Shown here in pieces: positions 24,001 through 36,758 of a stretch of 64,000 nt of DNA (within the stretch, counting starts at the first letter, position 1; each line of letters opens with the position of its first letter). The DNA lies in assembly GCA_914767715.1 (NCBI GenBank), contig OU612065.1, positions 13,206,001 through 13,270,000 of the forward strand, given 5' to 3'. Under the pieces are notes generated by a model that searched no databases, had not been told where the DNA came from, and saw only the letters and a list, made by a program, of their open reading frames with translations. This DNA is from Membranipora membranacea. Taxonomy: Eukaryota; Bryozoa; Gymnolaemata; Cheilostomatida; Membraniporidae. The position numbers were made by a program, and so were the translations under genes.

Positions 24001-27000
24001 AACTATAGTTTAAACAGACTTTGTAATATGCTACTGAACTGGGCATCAGGGAGGATGAATTTGCTCATTACTGCCTGCGTCATACTTTGGAGTAGTCCCT
24101 CATTGCCATCTTTATTATAATTTGATTTTATGTTCTCAGGTCGGCCGCGCAATGGCTATTGCTTCTATTGACTTCACTGATACAAACCCTCTATCTAGGT
24201 TACAATACTCAGAACTGAACAGCGTACATGCTGTCAAGGATTGGATCAGGAGAACTCTGAGGGGTGCAAAGGGTGTAGCCAAGTATAACCGCCCCTCAAT
24301 ATCGATCAACCCCAAAACTATGACTAGAAGGTTGGTTATCCCTTTGCCTTCAAATTAACGTTTACAATCTAGGTAATGTCATATTGCTGACTTTTTTCAT
24401 CACTTTCCAGTAGGTTGATATAATTGAGCTTGTTTGATTTATATAGCACAACTAATTTCAACCCTGTCAAGAGTGACCCAATCATGAGGTCTCGTCATCA
24501 TGTACAGAATAATATCAACAGTGACGGAACTAAGACCGGATTCAGCTTTGGAAGGACTCCTCGATTCAGTGAAGGTGACCTTCAAATACAAAACTCACCT
24601 AACGCTAACAACTCAAACACAAAGCGAACAGATCTGGCTCCCGTTCGTGAAGGTGAGGCTCAAGATATCATGTAAATCATTCAAACAATTCTATCTTGCT
24701 GTACAGAACTTGAGTCTGCAAAATCTCTATCAAATAATTCGGACTTTGTGTTCATGCTATGTACAGCATGGAATATCACTCATCAATTTATGCTTGAAAA
24801 AAAACCGCTATCTCAGACTGGTTGCAATTGGTCATTTTGTTGTTTGCAGAGCTATTTCTGGTCATCATATAGACCAAGATTAAACACAAACCTTTTACTG
24901 CTACAATTCATTAGTTGCATGAAAACATACTGATTATCTGATATGTTGATGTCAATTTACGTTGACAACAATTTAGTTTTCATTTTCCAATTGATTCGAT
25001 GTGCATGCTTCTATGTGTGAAGGAGTTTATTTCCAAACTGTTTACTGTAATGTAGTGGTTATCATATCACAATCTCTCTATTTCCAGTTGTTTTCAAAGT
25101 CTGCCTTGTTTCTTAACAATGTTGTCTGTTTGGTTGTTGTGTAGCACCTAGAAGAAGTTTCTCTCTCCCAACACCGGCTGTTCTACTGAAAAACAGCAGT
25201 GGCGGTAAAGCTGCTGCCTCTAAAAATCATGGAGAAATAAATCAGACAAGGTCATATTCCCTAAGGTGTAAGTGCTGATATTTTTGCTTCCAAAACTCAG
25301 GGCCTGTGCATTATAGATTTACATGAGCCTGGTTATCTTATTTGAACGGCATCCCGGAAATAAAATTTCATCCCATTTTTTCAAAGCATCCCATGAAGCC
25401 ATACTATCGTGGTGTCTGATAGTTATATGTAAAATGAATCTTGCTTCCCGCATTGTTTGCTCGCGATAGCATTTGTGGGTTTGCCATTTTATCATAATGA
25501 TGGCTCTTTAATATTGGTGTGGTTTTCTTCCAAAGTGATGCACACAATGTCACGTCAGAACAATACAACTGTGCAGTTACTACAGACAAAGAAGTTACAG
25601 AATGGTGGCGGACCATCTTCTGCTGGAAATAGTTCAGCAGCAGAAAACCAGTCTGTTCTCGAAAACGCAGATAATAGAGCAAGGGAGAGCGATCCTGACG
25701 CTCTGGAACCTCCTAGCTTACTTCGGGTAGGAATGTTATGTGTTTTTTAAAATTTTGAGTAAATTGAGGCAAGGAGTGGAATCCTTAATTTTAAGGCCAT
25801 TTCTGTGTGATTCAATCATGCATTTTATGAATGGTCACAAAATACCAATTCCAACACACTCCTACATCTGATTTATCTAGTTCGGAACATTGGCGAACAT
25901 AGAACCTACAACCTCAAAGACCAATGACTTTCCAGTAGCCAAACCAGGAAATGTGAATAAAGATATGTCAACAAAAAAGATGAGGAAGCATAACAATAAT
26001 GCTGGATCACACACAGTGGTGGACCAAGCAAAAGAACTGGGTGTAGCTCTTGAGCGGGCTACTCTGAAGGCTAACAAAAGGAAGTCTTCTGGGAAGAAAT
26101 TCAAGACTAAGATTCCTGGTAAGGGATTAGCGATAGTTTATGCTTTCAGATATTGTTTTTCTTATTTTATAGCATGCAATTATCTTTGATCTATTTATTA
26201 TACTAATTACCTGAGAAAGCTACCATGGTTCTGGTTCTGTTGTTGTCATAACTCTAATACCTATGAATATTATTTTTAATGGCTTGCTGTCTATCATAAT
26301 TAAAATTTGGTTGAATAGGTCCTAATGTAACGGTGAACTGCATGGATCATGTGGTAACTCAGAATGGGCTGTTACAAGGTGCAAATATAAGACTAACTGA
26401 CCGATCAAAGTAAGTACGGTTACCTACATCGCTTAGGTGTAGGAAAATTTAGAATTTCCGCTGGTTCCGAAAATTGTGCGTGTTGTAGAACCCAATCAGA
26501 TCAACCACAACAAGCTTGAGTCCACAACGATAACAATAGTAAAAACCCAGATTTGACACTTTCAAAGCCCATAAGGCATACTGGGTTGAGGAAAATTCAT
26601 ACTACTACTGGAATAGCTCAAAGAGCATGCAATGATCCCAGGCTGCACCTCTTTGCTACTTTTTGTAATCTTATTTTGGTTACAGAGTTGACCATTAATG
26701 TTGTTTTGCCCTCACTTCAGTTGTACGGCAGTTATTTCTGCAGTATTTGATTTCAATTTTTAGGGAGACTGTTGAGAAAACGTGTGCGACGGACTCGATA
26801 AAGAATGCAGAGGTGAGTCTCTTAACAGCAGACAGTAGACTTGTGATTGTAAAAACAATGCTTTTGTATTTTTATGTTAAATACGTCATAACCATCCACA
26901 AGCCAGATATAATTACCTCTGAGAGCATAACTCCATATTGCTTGCTAGATATTGTATTTCCTGGATTGAGGAGTTTGAATTTGCTCCTGGCTGGGATTAG

Positions 27001-27201
27001 GCTGCCTTTATTGCCCTCTCTCAAACCGTATGAGCAGGAAATCTCTAGTTTGCAATAGGTTTTGTTCTAGTGCTGTATAGGTCAAGTAGGTATGTAAAAC
27101 ATCAATATTCTTTCTAATTGCAGATGGATAATTTTGAACGAGAGTTGAGACAGAGAATGTCATCATTGAGCCATCCAGAATCATACTGGGTTGAGCTGTA
27201 G
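18061..27201 (+). CDS. AGBL5: Cytosolic carboxypeptidase 5-type tubulin deglutamylase
   Basis: CCP5 enzymes are M14 zinc carboxypeptidases that remove glutamates, including the branch-point residue, from tubulin tails. Coding exons: 18061-18175, 18415-18534, 18790-18880, 20684-20855, 21149-21312, 21688-21868, 22062-22644, 22944-23101, 23239-23408, 23570-23699, 24140-24330, 24447-24652, 25145-25267, 25536-25726, 25881-26118, 26319-26409, 26764-26812, 27124-27201. All phases agree, giving 1016 residues (human CCP5 is near 886). Hallmarks: YEFNVWTRPD-like start block in exon 3, [16 protein letters not shown] in exon 4, zinc ligands in RVHPGE (H290, E293) and [10 protein letters not shown] (H507), catalytic Glu in TLECNYN (E589), and [18 protein letters not shown]. 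All active-site residues are present. Beyond about residue 690 the tail is low-complexity and unconserved. The start ATG at 18061 is the first in its exon, but the frame is open upstream, so a longer N-terminus is possible. Confidence 0.93.
18311..18370 (+). other. 60-nt near-perfect hairpin in AGBL5 intron 1
   Basis: The arms 18311-18338 and 18343-18370 pair over 28 positions: 24 Watson-Crick, three G-U and one A/C mismatch, with a 4-nt loop TGTC. It lies inside the 239-bp first visible intron. The size resembles a small RNA precursor, but the loop is very short, so a transposon-derived inverted repeat is equally possible. Confidence 0.6.
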
Positions 27202-27505
27202 GCGTTGCCATATTATTCTAGACAGGGTAGATTATGGAGGCAAGCGGACTTCTGTCTTAGAATGATGGAAGTGCTCAGAAAATCGGCATCTCAGCGCTGA
27301 ATACCTGAGTATATGTCCAATACATTAGTTTCAATTATGTACACACATTGGATTATATAAGTAGCTTAGAGCTATGAAAAAAGTTCATTAGTAAAAGATT
27401 AATGTTAGAAAGTATTTACAAAAGGTCAAGATTGCCGTCCCTTTTCCTTCTCCGTCCTTCTGAGATGGCTTATTTTAGTAAACCAGCGTATAGTAAACGG
27501 TATAA

Positions 27506-27639
27506 AATAAATTAATTTAGTGAGTACAGCTTTCAATTTTGGTGCTCAACAAATGTGAAGTTACTGTTCTGTTATTAGTATCACGAATTCCTGGGTTCTA
27601 CTCATGGAAATGAATACTACATCGTGTAGATAAAATAAA
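27506..27639 (+). promoter_or_regulatory. AGBL5 polyadenylation signals
   Basis: AATAAA occurs at 27506-27511 and again at 27634-27639, roughly 305 and 430 bp after the AGBL5 stop codon. Either would give a 3' untranslated region of ordinary length. Confidence 0.5.
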
Positions 27640-28858
27640 GTTGGATGTATGCCTCATTTCACTACCCTGGTTTCTGTCAAAGTCATTGACTTATTTGAAA
27701 AAGTCATCTGCCCTTATATAAATGGTTGAATAAAAAAAATTTACATTGTGTATTATATATTATATACAGATTGACACTGTTCATTATTTTATTACTGGAT
27801 GTGCGACTATTTATTCCTAACTCTCACGCTGGGACCTAGTCAAGTACCTAAGTTTGGAAAAATATGTAAAATCCACCATTTGGGAATGGTTTATTTTCAA
27901 GATTACGGATGTGATGTGATTAAATTTGCTTGCATTTGGATTTACTCTCCTTGTACTAGTGGGGTATGCAGCGGAGAAACTCACAGATTGGATTAACATC
28001 TGTGTTTTGTTGATAACCTGAGAGCTCAAACATGTGATTCAAGTATCCAACACTCCCCATGAGGTGGATAATGTTATGTACAGTTTGAGCCTCTACTGGT
28101 AAATAGTTAGAATTGGTGCATGTCCTCAGGTCGGCTTTATCACAAAATATTTAGTGTGATTTAGATACGCTAGCTTAGATTGTTGGCCTGTTGTACATTT
28201 TTGAAGAGTTGCGTGTTTGTGAAACTGTTATGTATTTAAAAAAGCTTGACCTCCAAAGATGACACAAAAACTAGGCTGTAACTGCTGTTAAAATGAATCG
28301 AGTAGATATACAGGAAGCTCTCTGTCCGATATATATATATTCCCATTTCAGTATAACAAAGTTCTAGGCTCTACGGCCACCATGCCGGCCCCAAGAACAA
28401 GATCACATCACAGGGTAGAGAAATGTTGGTTGGCTATTCATGAATCATTGCTACTTAGTCATTGCTAGGAGTTTATATAAAAAGTATAGATTCATCATTG
28501 TGGATTCATAAGAAAAACAGTATATAGTTATAGCTTATTTTGACCACTTCTGTTATTGACCAACATGGGACTTATAAAGCTGGAGTGCCCAAGCTATTTC
28601 ATTTGGATGTTCACATCCATTTTTTGTGAAGCACCATACTCCAAGGAGTAAATGAAGCTTTACAGATTGCGCACTCTAGATTTGATTTTACCTGACAGTA
28701 CATTTCATCATATTAGCCGCCATGTATGGTTGGCAGCTGTTCCTAGACAGGAAAAATACCATGACTGGAGCAATGAGAGCTCTTCTGCCCTCATTTCTTT
28801 GTATTTTTAAAGAAAGCATTCGTGCTCTCAACTAGATTCAATCCCTGCCTCTCAGGGG
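27640..28858. other. Convergent intergenic region
   Basis: This lies between the 3' ends of AGBL5 (+) and GRWD1 (-). No coding frame is convincing. It should contain the GRWD1 3' untranslated region, but no clear minus-strand AATAAA was seen close to its stop. Confidence 0.5.
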
Positions 28859-31800
28859 TCAAACACTAATAGTCCTGAAAACATTGAACCCGCTGTGGGC
28901 AGTGCTGAGCATGACACCGGGACATTGTTTATGCCAGTGTATCTCTTTAATGTCACTTTGTCCTTGATGGATGAATAATAACTGAGGAGGTACATCAACA
29001 TCTTCAACACCACTGTCCTCGTCTTTCTCAACCTGTACACAAACGACAAAAAAAACAGAACTGAAATTTACAATTGTGCAGAGCAATGAAATTTACCCAT
29101 ACCTCATCGTAACCCAATATTAGATGATTCTGATGAGGTTATTCAAAAGGTATATTTGCTGTATTAGATATCTGTTTTTGACCAGAGGATCGCATTTGTT
29201 TTGAGGACATCCTAAATTTAGGAACAGCATTCATACATATTCCTTTCTTCTCCTGTGATATCATCAAAGTAGCCATAATTTCTAAAGACACACTTTTTTG
29301 GATTCAGCAATTAGGATTAAGTCATAATTCTATTTTCGTTCTTTCATGTGGCCTCGGATGTCAGCTGTCACAATTAAATTTTTCTTCAAAATGCGTTCAT
29401 TCTCATAAGTCAATGACTGCACTAGTACTGTCGTCTTACTTGTTGACTCCTGGCTATCTCACCAAGTAAAAACACTTTTACGTGCCAGAAAATACATCAT
29501 AAGAAATCGAAAATAGTATCATTGGATTTGTGGAACTCTCAAGATCATTTAAATCTGACCACTGCCATTAAGTAGGTCGTGGTGTGAAGAAAATAACGCG
29601 TTCTGCACTTGCTGATAGATGAGAGGGATAAGGACCCTGGTATGAAAAAAAAAGTTGGCTTTATTAGGTTCTGCTTTCATCACTATTTACCGTTGAGTTA
29701 GCAATATCTAGCCTGACAAAACCGAGCCACTCCAAATAAAACCGGAGAACAAACGCAATTCCTAGCAACTTAGACAATCTATATGTTATAACTTTCCAAA
29801 TTTCCCAACTCGCCAAGCAGTGGAAAGGGTGCGCTTACATTGATCCAGGAGAGGGGCCAGGACACATCACTATAGAACAAAATTAAAAGAGAATACCAGG
29901 GAGTTACAGAGAGTTTTCAAACTCCTTGAGAATACATACCGCTAAATCCCAAAGAGAGATTTGATTATCAGCCCCTGCTGCTCCAAACACCGACCCATCA
30001 GTGGGATGCCATTCCACAGATGTTATGGCTGATGTGTGATGTTTGAATAAGGCTACCGGTTTACCTGTCTGTAAAGTTAAAGAAGTCATGAGGAACTGTA
30101 CAATGGAACCTCATTGGGACTTACGACAATCGTGATAATCAATTACTGGACGTTTGCTGCTGTTGTAGGCGGACGTTCAATTATTCCTGCACACTCAAAG
30201 CAGACTGAAATACTGTCTGGCATATTTGAAAGTGTCAATGAGGAAATGGTGTTAGATTGGGGGAAAATCACTTACCCTATGCACAAAACGGAGTTGAATT
30301 TTAAGGTTACACACAAGTATAAAAAAACATGAAATTGTTTTGAAACCAAATAACTTCGATGACACATGGAGTTACAAGGAACTCCTCAGATATCATAACC
30401 TGACGATTTCATGTTGAAAGAAAAATGAGACTCAACTACAAACCTTGAACTGCCTGAGATCCCATATTTTAATAACGCCATCATCACCACCACTGACAAT
30501 GAAAGGCTCGTTTTTGTTCCAGCTGATCACATTTACATCTCTGTCATGGGCCTCACTACTGGTTAGCATGCAGGCTTTCGCTGGTGACACACGCACGTCC
30601 CATATCCGTATACTTTTATCCACGGAACAAGAGGCGAAAACCTTAAAAAAAATGTAATGTTCTCATAATGGAAAAATAATCTCCATCAGCTATCTGAAAA
30701 TATTCCCACGGGCTTAGGTTAGCTAACAATCAGACTAAGGCTTGCGCAAAATTTCCCAATTCTCACCGTATCTGTGAAGACCACAATTGATTACAAAAAC
30801 TGCCAAAAGAACTCTTTCTTTTTACAACAGGTAAAAAGAAAACAAAATTATGAAGTTGCATTACACCACTGCTGAGTGGTCATAAAGTGATAGATTCCAC
30901 ATTAGTAATGGGGTAACATATTATGTTCATTGTAAGAGATCTTGTAATTATAAGCCACTGTTGTAATGAATGAACAATCTAGCTCAGACAAGTGACCAAT
31001 ATTTTGCACTTTTCTTCTAGTTGACAAAAAAGTATGGGAAGAACCAAATATGACAATGTTTTGATAAATATTTTTGCCATGGTTCAACAGCTAGTCGCTT
31101 TTGCAGAACCACCAGTTTTTTTTGTTTAAAAATTAAGATCTTGATGCGCCATATTTGTATCACATCAGGTTTTTTTATCCAAACTTAATGATTGCAGCTA
31201 TAAATGATATATTCTGATAGATTATCCAATGGAATTCAATTTTCTGGAAGCTGTCATGAGTATTGAAAAGCTGCTAAAAGTTTAACTTGCTGATCTCAAG
31301 GATCCAACCAAAACATTTCAATACAACTTTCTGTAACAACCAGTTTCCAAAATAAATGCTTGTTATCGACTATCTATAACACCTGATAGCATGTTCCACG
31401 TCAGCCAAGTTAAACTGTACAAAAAACCTAAAGCGACTGCTCCTCATACAGAGACTTGGTACAGAGGCTACCAATATCACTACACGACATACCGTTGCTT
31501 CATTAGGTGACCACTGAATATCCTCTACTGATGCTGTGTGACCGACATATGGTCGCTGATCTACATTCCATGATGAACCTTCGCCTGGCTTCCACAAGTG
31601 AATATTTTTGTTACAGTCTCCTGTCAGCAATTGGCCTGGTATAAAATATATGAAATTAGTGGCAGAGTCATTGCATATTTTATGCAGTAAACTTAGCATG
31701 TGTGCGCCAACGCCCACTAATATCTGGCCACCTTACAGTTTGTGATGATAGGTCTCTTACCTGGTACTGTTGGAGACCAATCCATAGCAAATCCTTCCAC

Positions 31801-34800
31801 TCCGTGTCCGTTGAAGGAGTATAGGGGTTTTATAGGATCACTCTGGCTGGTTTTGTGATAGTTTGCTAATGATTTTGCATCATTGACCACATGCAATGGT
31901 GTAGATATGTCCCAAACATAAACAATGCCTCGTTCACACCAACTGGCTGCTATATTTGTTTTTCCAACTTTTGTTGCCTACAAACCAATGTAAAAAAGGC
32001 ACCTCAGCAAGTGTTTCAAATAAAGTATGCTACTGACTGTCTTGATTAGAGTTGACAATTTTTCTAAAACATTTCAGCAATTGGTATCGTAAAAGTAAAC
32101 GGTAACATGTTATCTAAAAGCATTCAAAGAAAACAAAATTAACAATATTTTTTTCAACCATTGACACACAATCAGCTCAACAATTCTGCGAAAAGTGCAA
32201 TGGGGACATGGATTCGGACTTAATTATGGTGGCTGGGTATTTTAATCATATATAGCACTAATAATATGCCCTAGATAAAGTTAATCTACTTTTGATTGAA
32301 TTATAAGTTGCTTCTTATATTTTTCAGGAGCAGGCATAGACTGGAGAGGTGAACAACTCCAAATACAAACAAAATTGATCAAACTAATCTCAGTCCAAGA
32401 CATCTCCACACATCTCCAATACCTTGGTCAATCTATACCTAGTTTAGTGGCCAGTTTGAGCCTGACTCGACAGTAAGAGAACGGGACTATGTTTAAGCAA
32501 GCAGACATACACGTATTCTGTTGACAGCCCCCAACGGATGATGTATCGGGGCAGCGCTCAGTTCTGGCTTCTTTGCTGGGTCCTCCTCCTCATCACCGCT
32601 AACATCCGATTCCTCATCATTTTGGTCTTTATCTTCCCTTTCCTTTACTCTGTAACATCATGGCAGTCATAAGTAACATTAAAGAATCACTCTGTTTGCA
32701 TGCTAGTACGAATGTTCATGCATGCATGCATTAATTTTGGACTGCCAGTCAAAGCACGGAGACAATTAGGTTTTTCAGTTTCATTCGCATTGGTTATTTT
32801 GGTTTGTAGCCTGTAGTTTATTATACTGTATTTTCGTACATATTCAGCCAAACAGCTAAAATTCATTTAAAGCATCAAAACTTATTAGTGTAAATACCAG
32901 TCCATACAGTCATATGTGAGCCAGCATGAAATAATGATCAGTTTATAAAAAAATTAACAATTATTCTTAGGAGTGATAACTGGATATTTGTAATTTTGTC
33001 ACTAATTACAACAGAGGTATATCAATGATGTCATAGACTATTGAAGAGGTCAAGAGCCCTTGTAGAACTGCTGCTCTAATAACTAGAGAAAAAAAGTCTG
33101 CTTTTCTTCCGATAACTTGTCTTCATTTTAGCAGAAGACAAGTTTCATATACAGATTACAGGTTACAGGAAATAGCTTACTTGTGCATATTAGACAGTTT
33201 CATAACAACAACACTATTAGTATGGCTTCTCTCTGCCTGTGTACCACACACAATATAGTTTGTCATAGGATATGACTCTCTCATGTCTCCAAGTGGGTCT
33301 TCTATGATGTCAAAACTCAGACATGGGGCACCTGGAGAAATGAACGATACAATTCAAAACAGAGACACCAAATAGCTTACATCTAATAACAATAAACCAT
33401 CAGCAAATTACCTGGCATAGTTAGATTTTTTTTAATTTAATGACCAACTTGAGCTTGTAGAAATAAATTTGTGATCCATTCGGTGAGAACAAACAAAAAT
33501 CTACCTGTATGAGCTTTGTGAAGCATAACGTATGCTGTTTCATCAACCTCCAGTTTACTGGGACGGATGTCTTCATGCTCTTTATCAACTTGAACTCCCG
33601 GTAGGTAAACTTGCCCAGGACCTTGCTATTCACCAAAGAAAATCACAGATTAGTGCATACACACGCAAAGACACACACTTTTATTACATAGATTTTTGTT
33701 CACAGAGATATGATAAATTGTACAAATTCATTGAATGATGACAATGTGGTTCTGAGAGCTTCAAGATCGAAATAAACATCCCAGCTTTTTAACTACCGTC
33801 TAATTTGAGATGATAAAAAGGACTTCAATCTTTACCAGTGACACTTCCATGCATAAATTCCTCTCCCATTGAGAAATTTGGAGGTGGTTGTTCAGTTTTA
33901 GTTCATTTTACTCAAACCTGAGTGATAAATAACATCAAAGTCTGAGAGACATTGATATGCATCACATTCCCATCGCGGATGGTGAAGAGTGATGATCTAT
34001 CACGGTGAAACAAGATCAATTAGGTCTGCAGACTGCCACGTGTGATTCGGAATGCAACAAAAAACCATCCGTTCTCGTTATAAATGTAATATAACTATAT
34101 TTGACTAATTGAAATTTCCCAAATCCAAAGTTTGGTTGATTATTTGGGTTGACATGCATTATTATATACACCCAAATCCAGACTAAACCATTCAGTGTCT
34201 GTTCGTTTCTAGTTGCCAAGGCCATTTGTAAGCTCTGGAAGAGAGGAAGCTGGTAATACTCATGCTTTACTGTAATGCAAGATAAACAGCAAGCCAGCGT
34301 ATTGCCTACCAATATTCACCACTAGCCTACCTAATGCGGTGAATATCTTTGATTTAAGAGCGAGACCTGCTAGAGCCTCGCTAGTGTCTCGCTCACAAAT
34401 CACTCACTCATTGAAGGAACTATATACATCTGAGTGAGCGTTTTGGGAACAAATTTTTCTAATTGAAAGACCAAGGCAAGTGGAGCCGAGTGTTAATTTT
34501 GTGTGATAATTTAATTTAGTAAAGCATCGCTCATTCTAATTGGTGTGGGATATTTGAAGATGATGAATGATAGAATCAATGATTATTATGAATAATAATC
34601 AACACATACATACAAACATACTTGTAAAGAACATGCACTCAGCTCAGGTCTAAGCACCACATGCATCAATTATAAGTAGTAAGTAAATAGAACAGTAGAT
34701 AGATGAAATATGTTAGCAAGTGTTACTGAGACAATCACCAAGGAGTCTCCTTGCTCTCACAGAGAGAGACAGTAGAGTACAAACACTACACTACAGTTGA

Positions 34801-34921
34801 GTTTAAATTCATTGCTAACCTCTCCTTCTTCATCTTCATTTTGGTCAATCCAGTCATCATCACTTTCCATATCTTCATCCTGTGACATCTCTGAATCACT
34901 GCTATGTCTGTCCTCCTCCAT
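28859..34921 (-). CDS. GRWD1: Glutamate-rich WD repeat-containing protein 1
   Basis: GRWD1 is a nuclear/nucleolar WD40 histone-binding protein of the Rrb1 type, linked to ribosome assembly and chromatin. Minus-strand coding exons: 34921-34820, 33625-33505, 33331-33181, 32649-32511, 31977-31761, 31635-31493, 30641-30444, 30068-29940, 29032-28859. They sum to exactly 458 codons including the stop, so 457 residues against 446 in human. Seen in order: a short acidic N-terminus, VYLPG in exon 2 with [10 protein letters not shown], then [15 protein letters not shown], an acidic linker ([14 protein letters not shown]), and WD repeats from about residue 172 to the end, for example [51 protein letters not shown] and VTSVEWHP-like [13 protein letters not shown]. 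The C-terminus ends FNVFRTISV, as in vertebrate GRWD1. The N-terminus is not the vertebrate one, and an in-frame upstream ATG at about 34966 exists. The gene is complete and looks functional. Confidence 0.94.
34387..34472 (+). repeat. Small inverted-repeat (MITE-like) element, copy 2
   Basis: It lies in GRWD1 intron 1. It starts TCTCGCTCACAAATCACTC and aligns with 9077-9170. The left end is mirrored by the complement of TGAGTGAGCGTTTTGGGAAC at 34430-34449, so the element is nearly palindromic with a short centre. Confidence 0.55.
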
Positions 34922-36758
34922 TCTGGTTGAGTATTGAGCAAGCTTGACCAGAACACAGAAATACAATATATTATTTACTGGAACCCCACTAAAGTCATCA
35001 AATCATTTTTTTTACTACTCTACTGCATTCACATGTGTGTATTTTCTGCAGATTACCTCATCATCCGGTTTATTTGAGCTGAAAAATATAAGTTTTGACC
35101 ATTCAAACATCATAATAATTACATTATAAATCTAATAAATTTGTTTTAAAATAGCAATTTCTTAAATATATAACATGCTGACAAATTTAACTGCAGAAAA
35201 GAGTGTCGTGATGACAGGTTTGTTTACATCATATCTGATTGGTCAAAATAAGCAGCATCTTTCCCATCAATTGGTTGGTGTGAAAGGTGAAAGGTTATTT
35301 CCGCTAAGCCGTAAAGCGCACTGTGCTGTCAATAAGCATGATGAAGACAAACTGAGGAGAGGATACCATACTGGCATTGATGCCATACTTTCAACATTCC
35401 ATGTTTTCTTAGTGCTGCCTTGGGTTTTGGTAAGTGAGTCTCAATGAACTGCTGGCAAGTGAAATATCACACAATGTGTCTCATTATTCTCAGTTGTCAA
35501 CATACTTTGCAACTGAACTTGAGCAAACACGTGCTCATCATAGGTCTACTACAGTAACACTACAGTACAGCATATAATAATAAATAATCTGTAATTGTTA
35601 TTTATTCAATTAATATTAACATTTGTTGATACTTGAGCTAATTAATAGAGAGGGAGTTCATTGGATACATACACCCTAGTCTTGTAATATTATTATTGGA
35701 TTGGCATTGGGTGATGTGTTGTTGCTGTCCTGTTGCTGCTTGTTGGTCTGTCTGCTTATATTTATCATCATACTTATCTTGAAACTTCATGGAAAGCACA
35801 TCCCTAGTCTCTGTCTCTAGACATCCATCCATGGCTTAAGTTATTACCTTGCCAAGCCAGTTTTGTTGGTTAGGAAGGGCTTGATCTGTATAAACTCGAT
35901 TCCCTTCGCCAGCTCCTGTTCTCGACTAACCACAGTGCATAGATCAGTCGGGAATCTTTGTCAAGCTTTTTTTATTAGATGTGGGTGACTACTTTTAGGA
36001 TATTGATTGTACGCTCTTGCTAATCAAGCTCAACTCAAGCGCCCTTTTGAATACTCTGACCACAAACCACAATCGTCCTGTCCTGTTGCCGAATCTGCAC
36101 AGGTCTCCAAAAACTTTTGAGTACCACCGATTTGAAATATAACACGCGAAAACAAATCTGGTTCAACGCACTGTACCATGTATTAATATTATATTGTATG
36201 TAATGGTTACCTGTTTTCGGAACTAAATCTTCTCAAAAGAAATTGTATTCATGATGCCAGTTTTTTTTTATTTTCATACAATATAACTAACCAATCGATT
36301 TTCTTGTAATCAGGCAGCTATCACACTCGTTGAAGCTGACTTGAGGAAAACGCCCTTAGTCATTTCTTTGAAAACTGTGTTTTGCAGTTGAAAAAACATC
36401 TGTGCCATCACACATATGTTGTGAAATCGGAAGCTAAATCATTGATATTGTGTTGTTTCATACTACAGCATAAAAACTTCTATAATGTTGATCCAATCAA
36501 AGTTAAAGTTCAGTAATGGGGAAATGGTTTTGTCATTGGCTCTATTTTACATATGTGATGATTATTAGACCATGACCTCTGGTATTGACCATGTTATTAC
36601 TGTTATTAAAAAAAACTGTTGATGAGATGATTGGAGGTTATTCATAGGCTACCAGAAGTTTTCGTTCTATGACGTTATATATGCTGAACCTTATGACAAA
36701 ATAGGATCTATCTCTTAAATGATGGTCACTTCTTGTGTTTGCACCCACTTGATAGAGG
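34922..36758. promoter_or_regulatory. Divergent intergenic region between GRWD1 and the 36.8-kb locus
   Basis: About 1.8 kb separates the GRWD1 start (-) from the first visible exon of the + strand locus. It must carry the GRWD1 promoter and perhaps a shared bidirectional one. Short open frames at 35175-35447 (+) and 35638-35832 (-, Gln-rich) have no recognisable family, and no TATA box or initiator stands out. Confidence 0.35.

Noticed and set aside
33421-33636. Minus-strand 71-codon frame over GRWD1 exon 2
   Set aside because: It is a shadow of the exon read in another frame; the real frame has VYLPG and [10 protein letters not shown].
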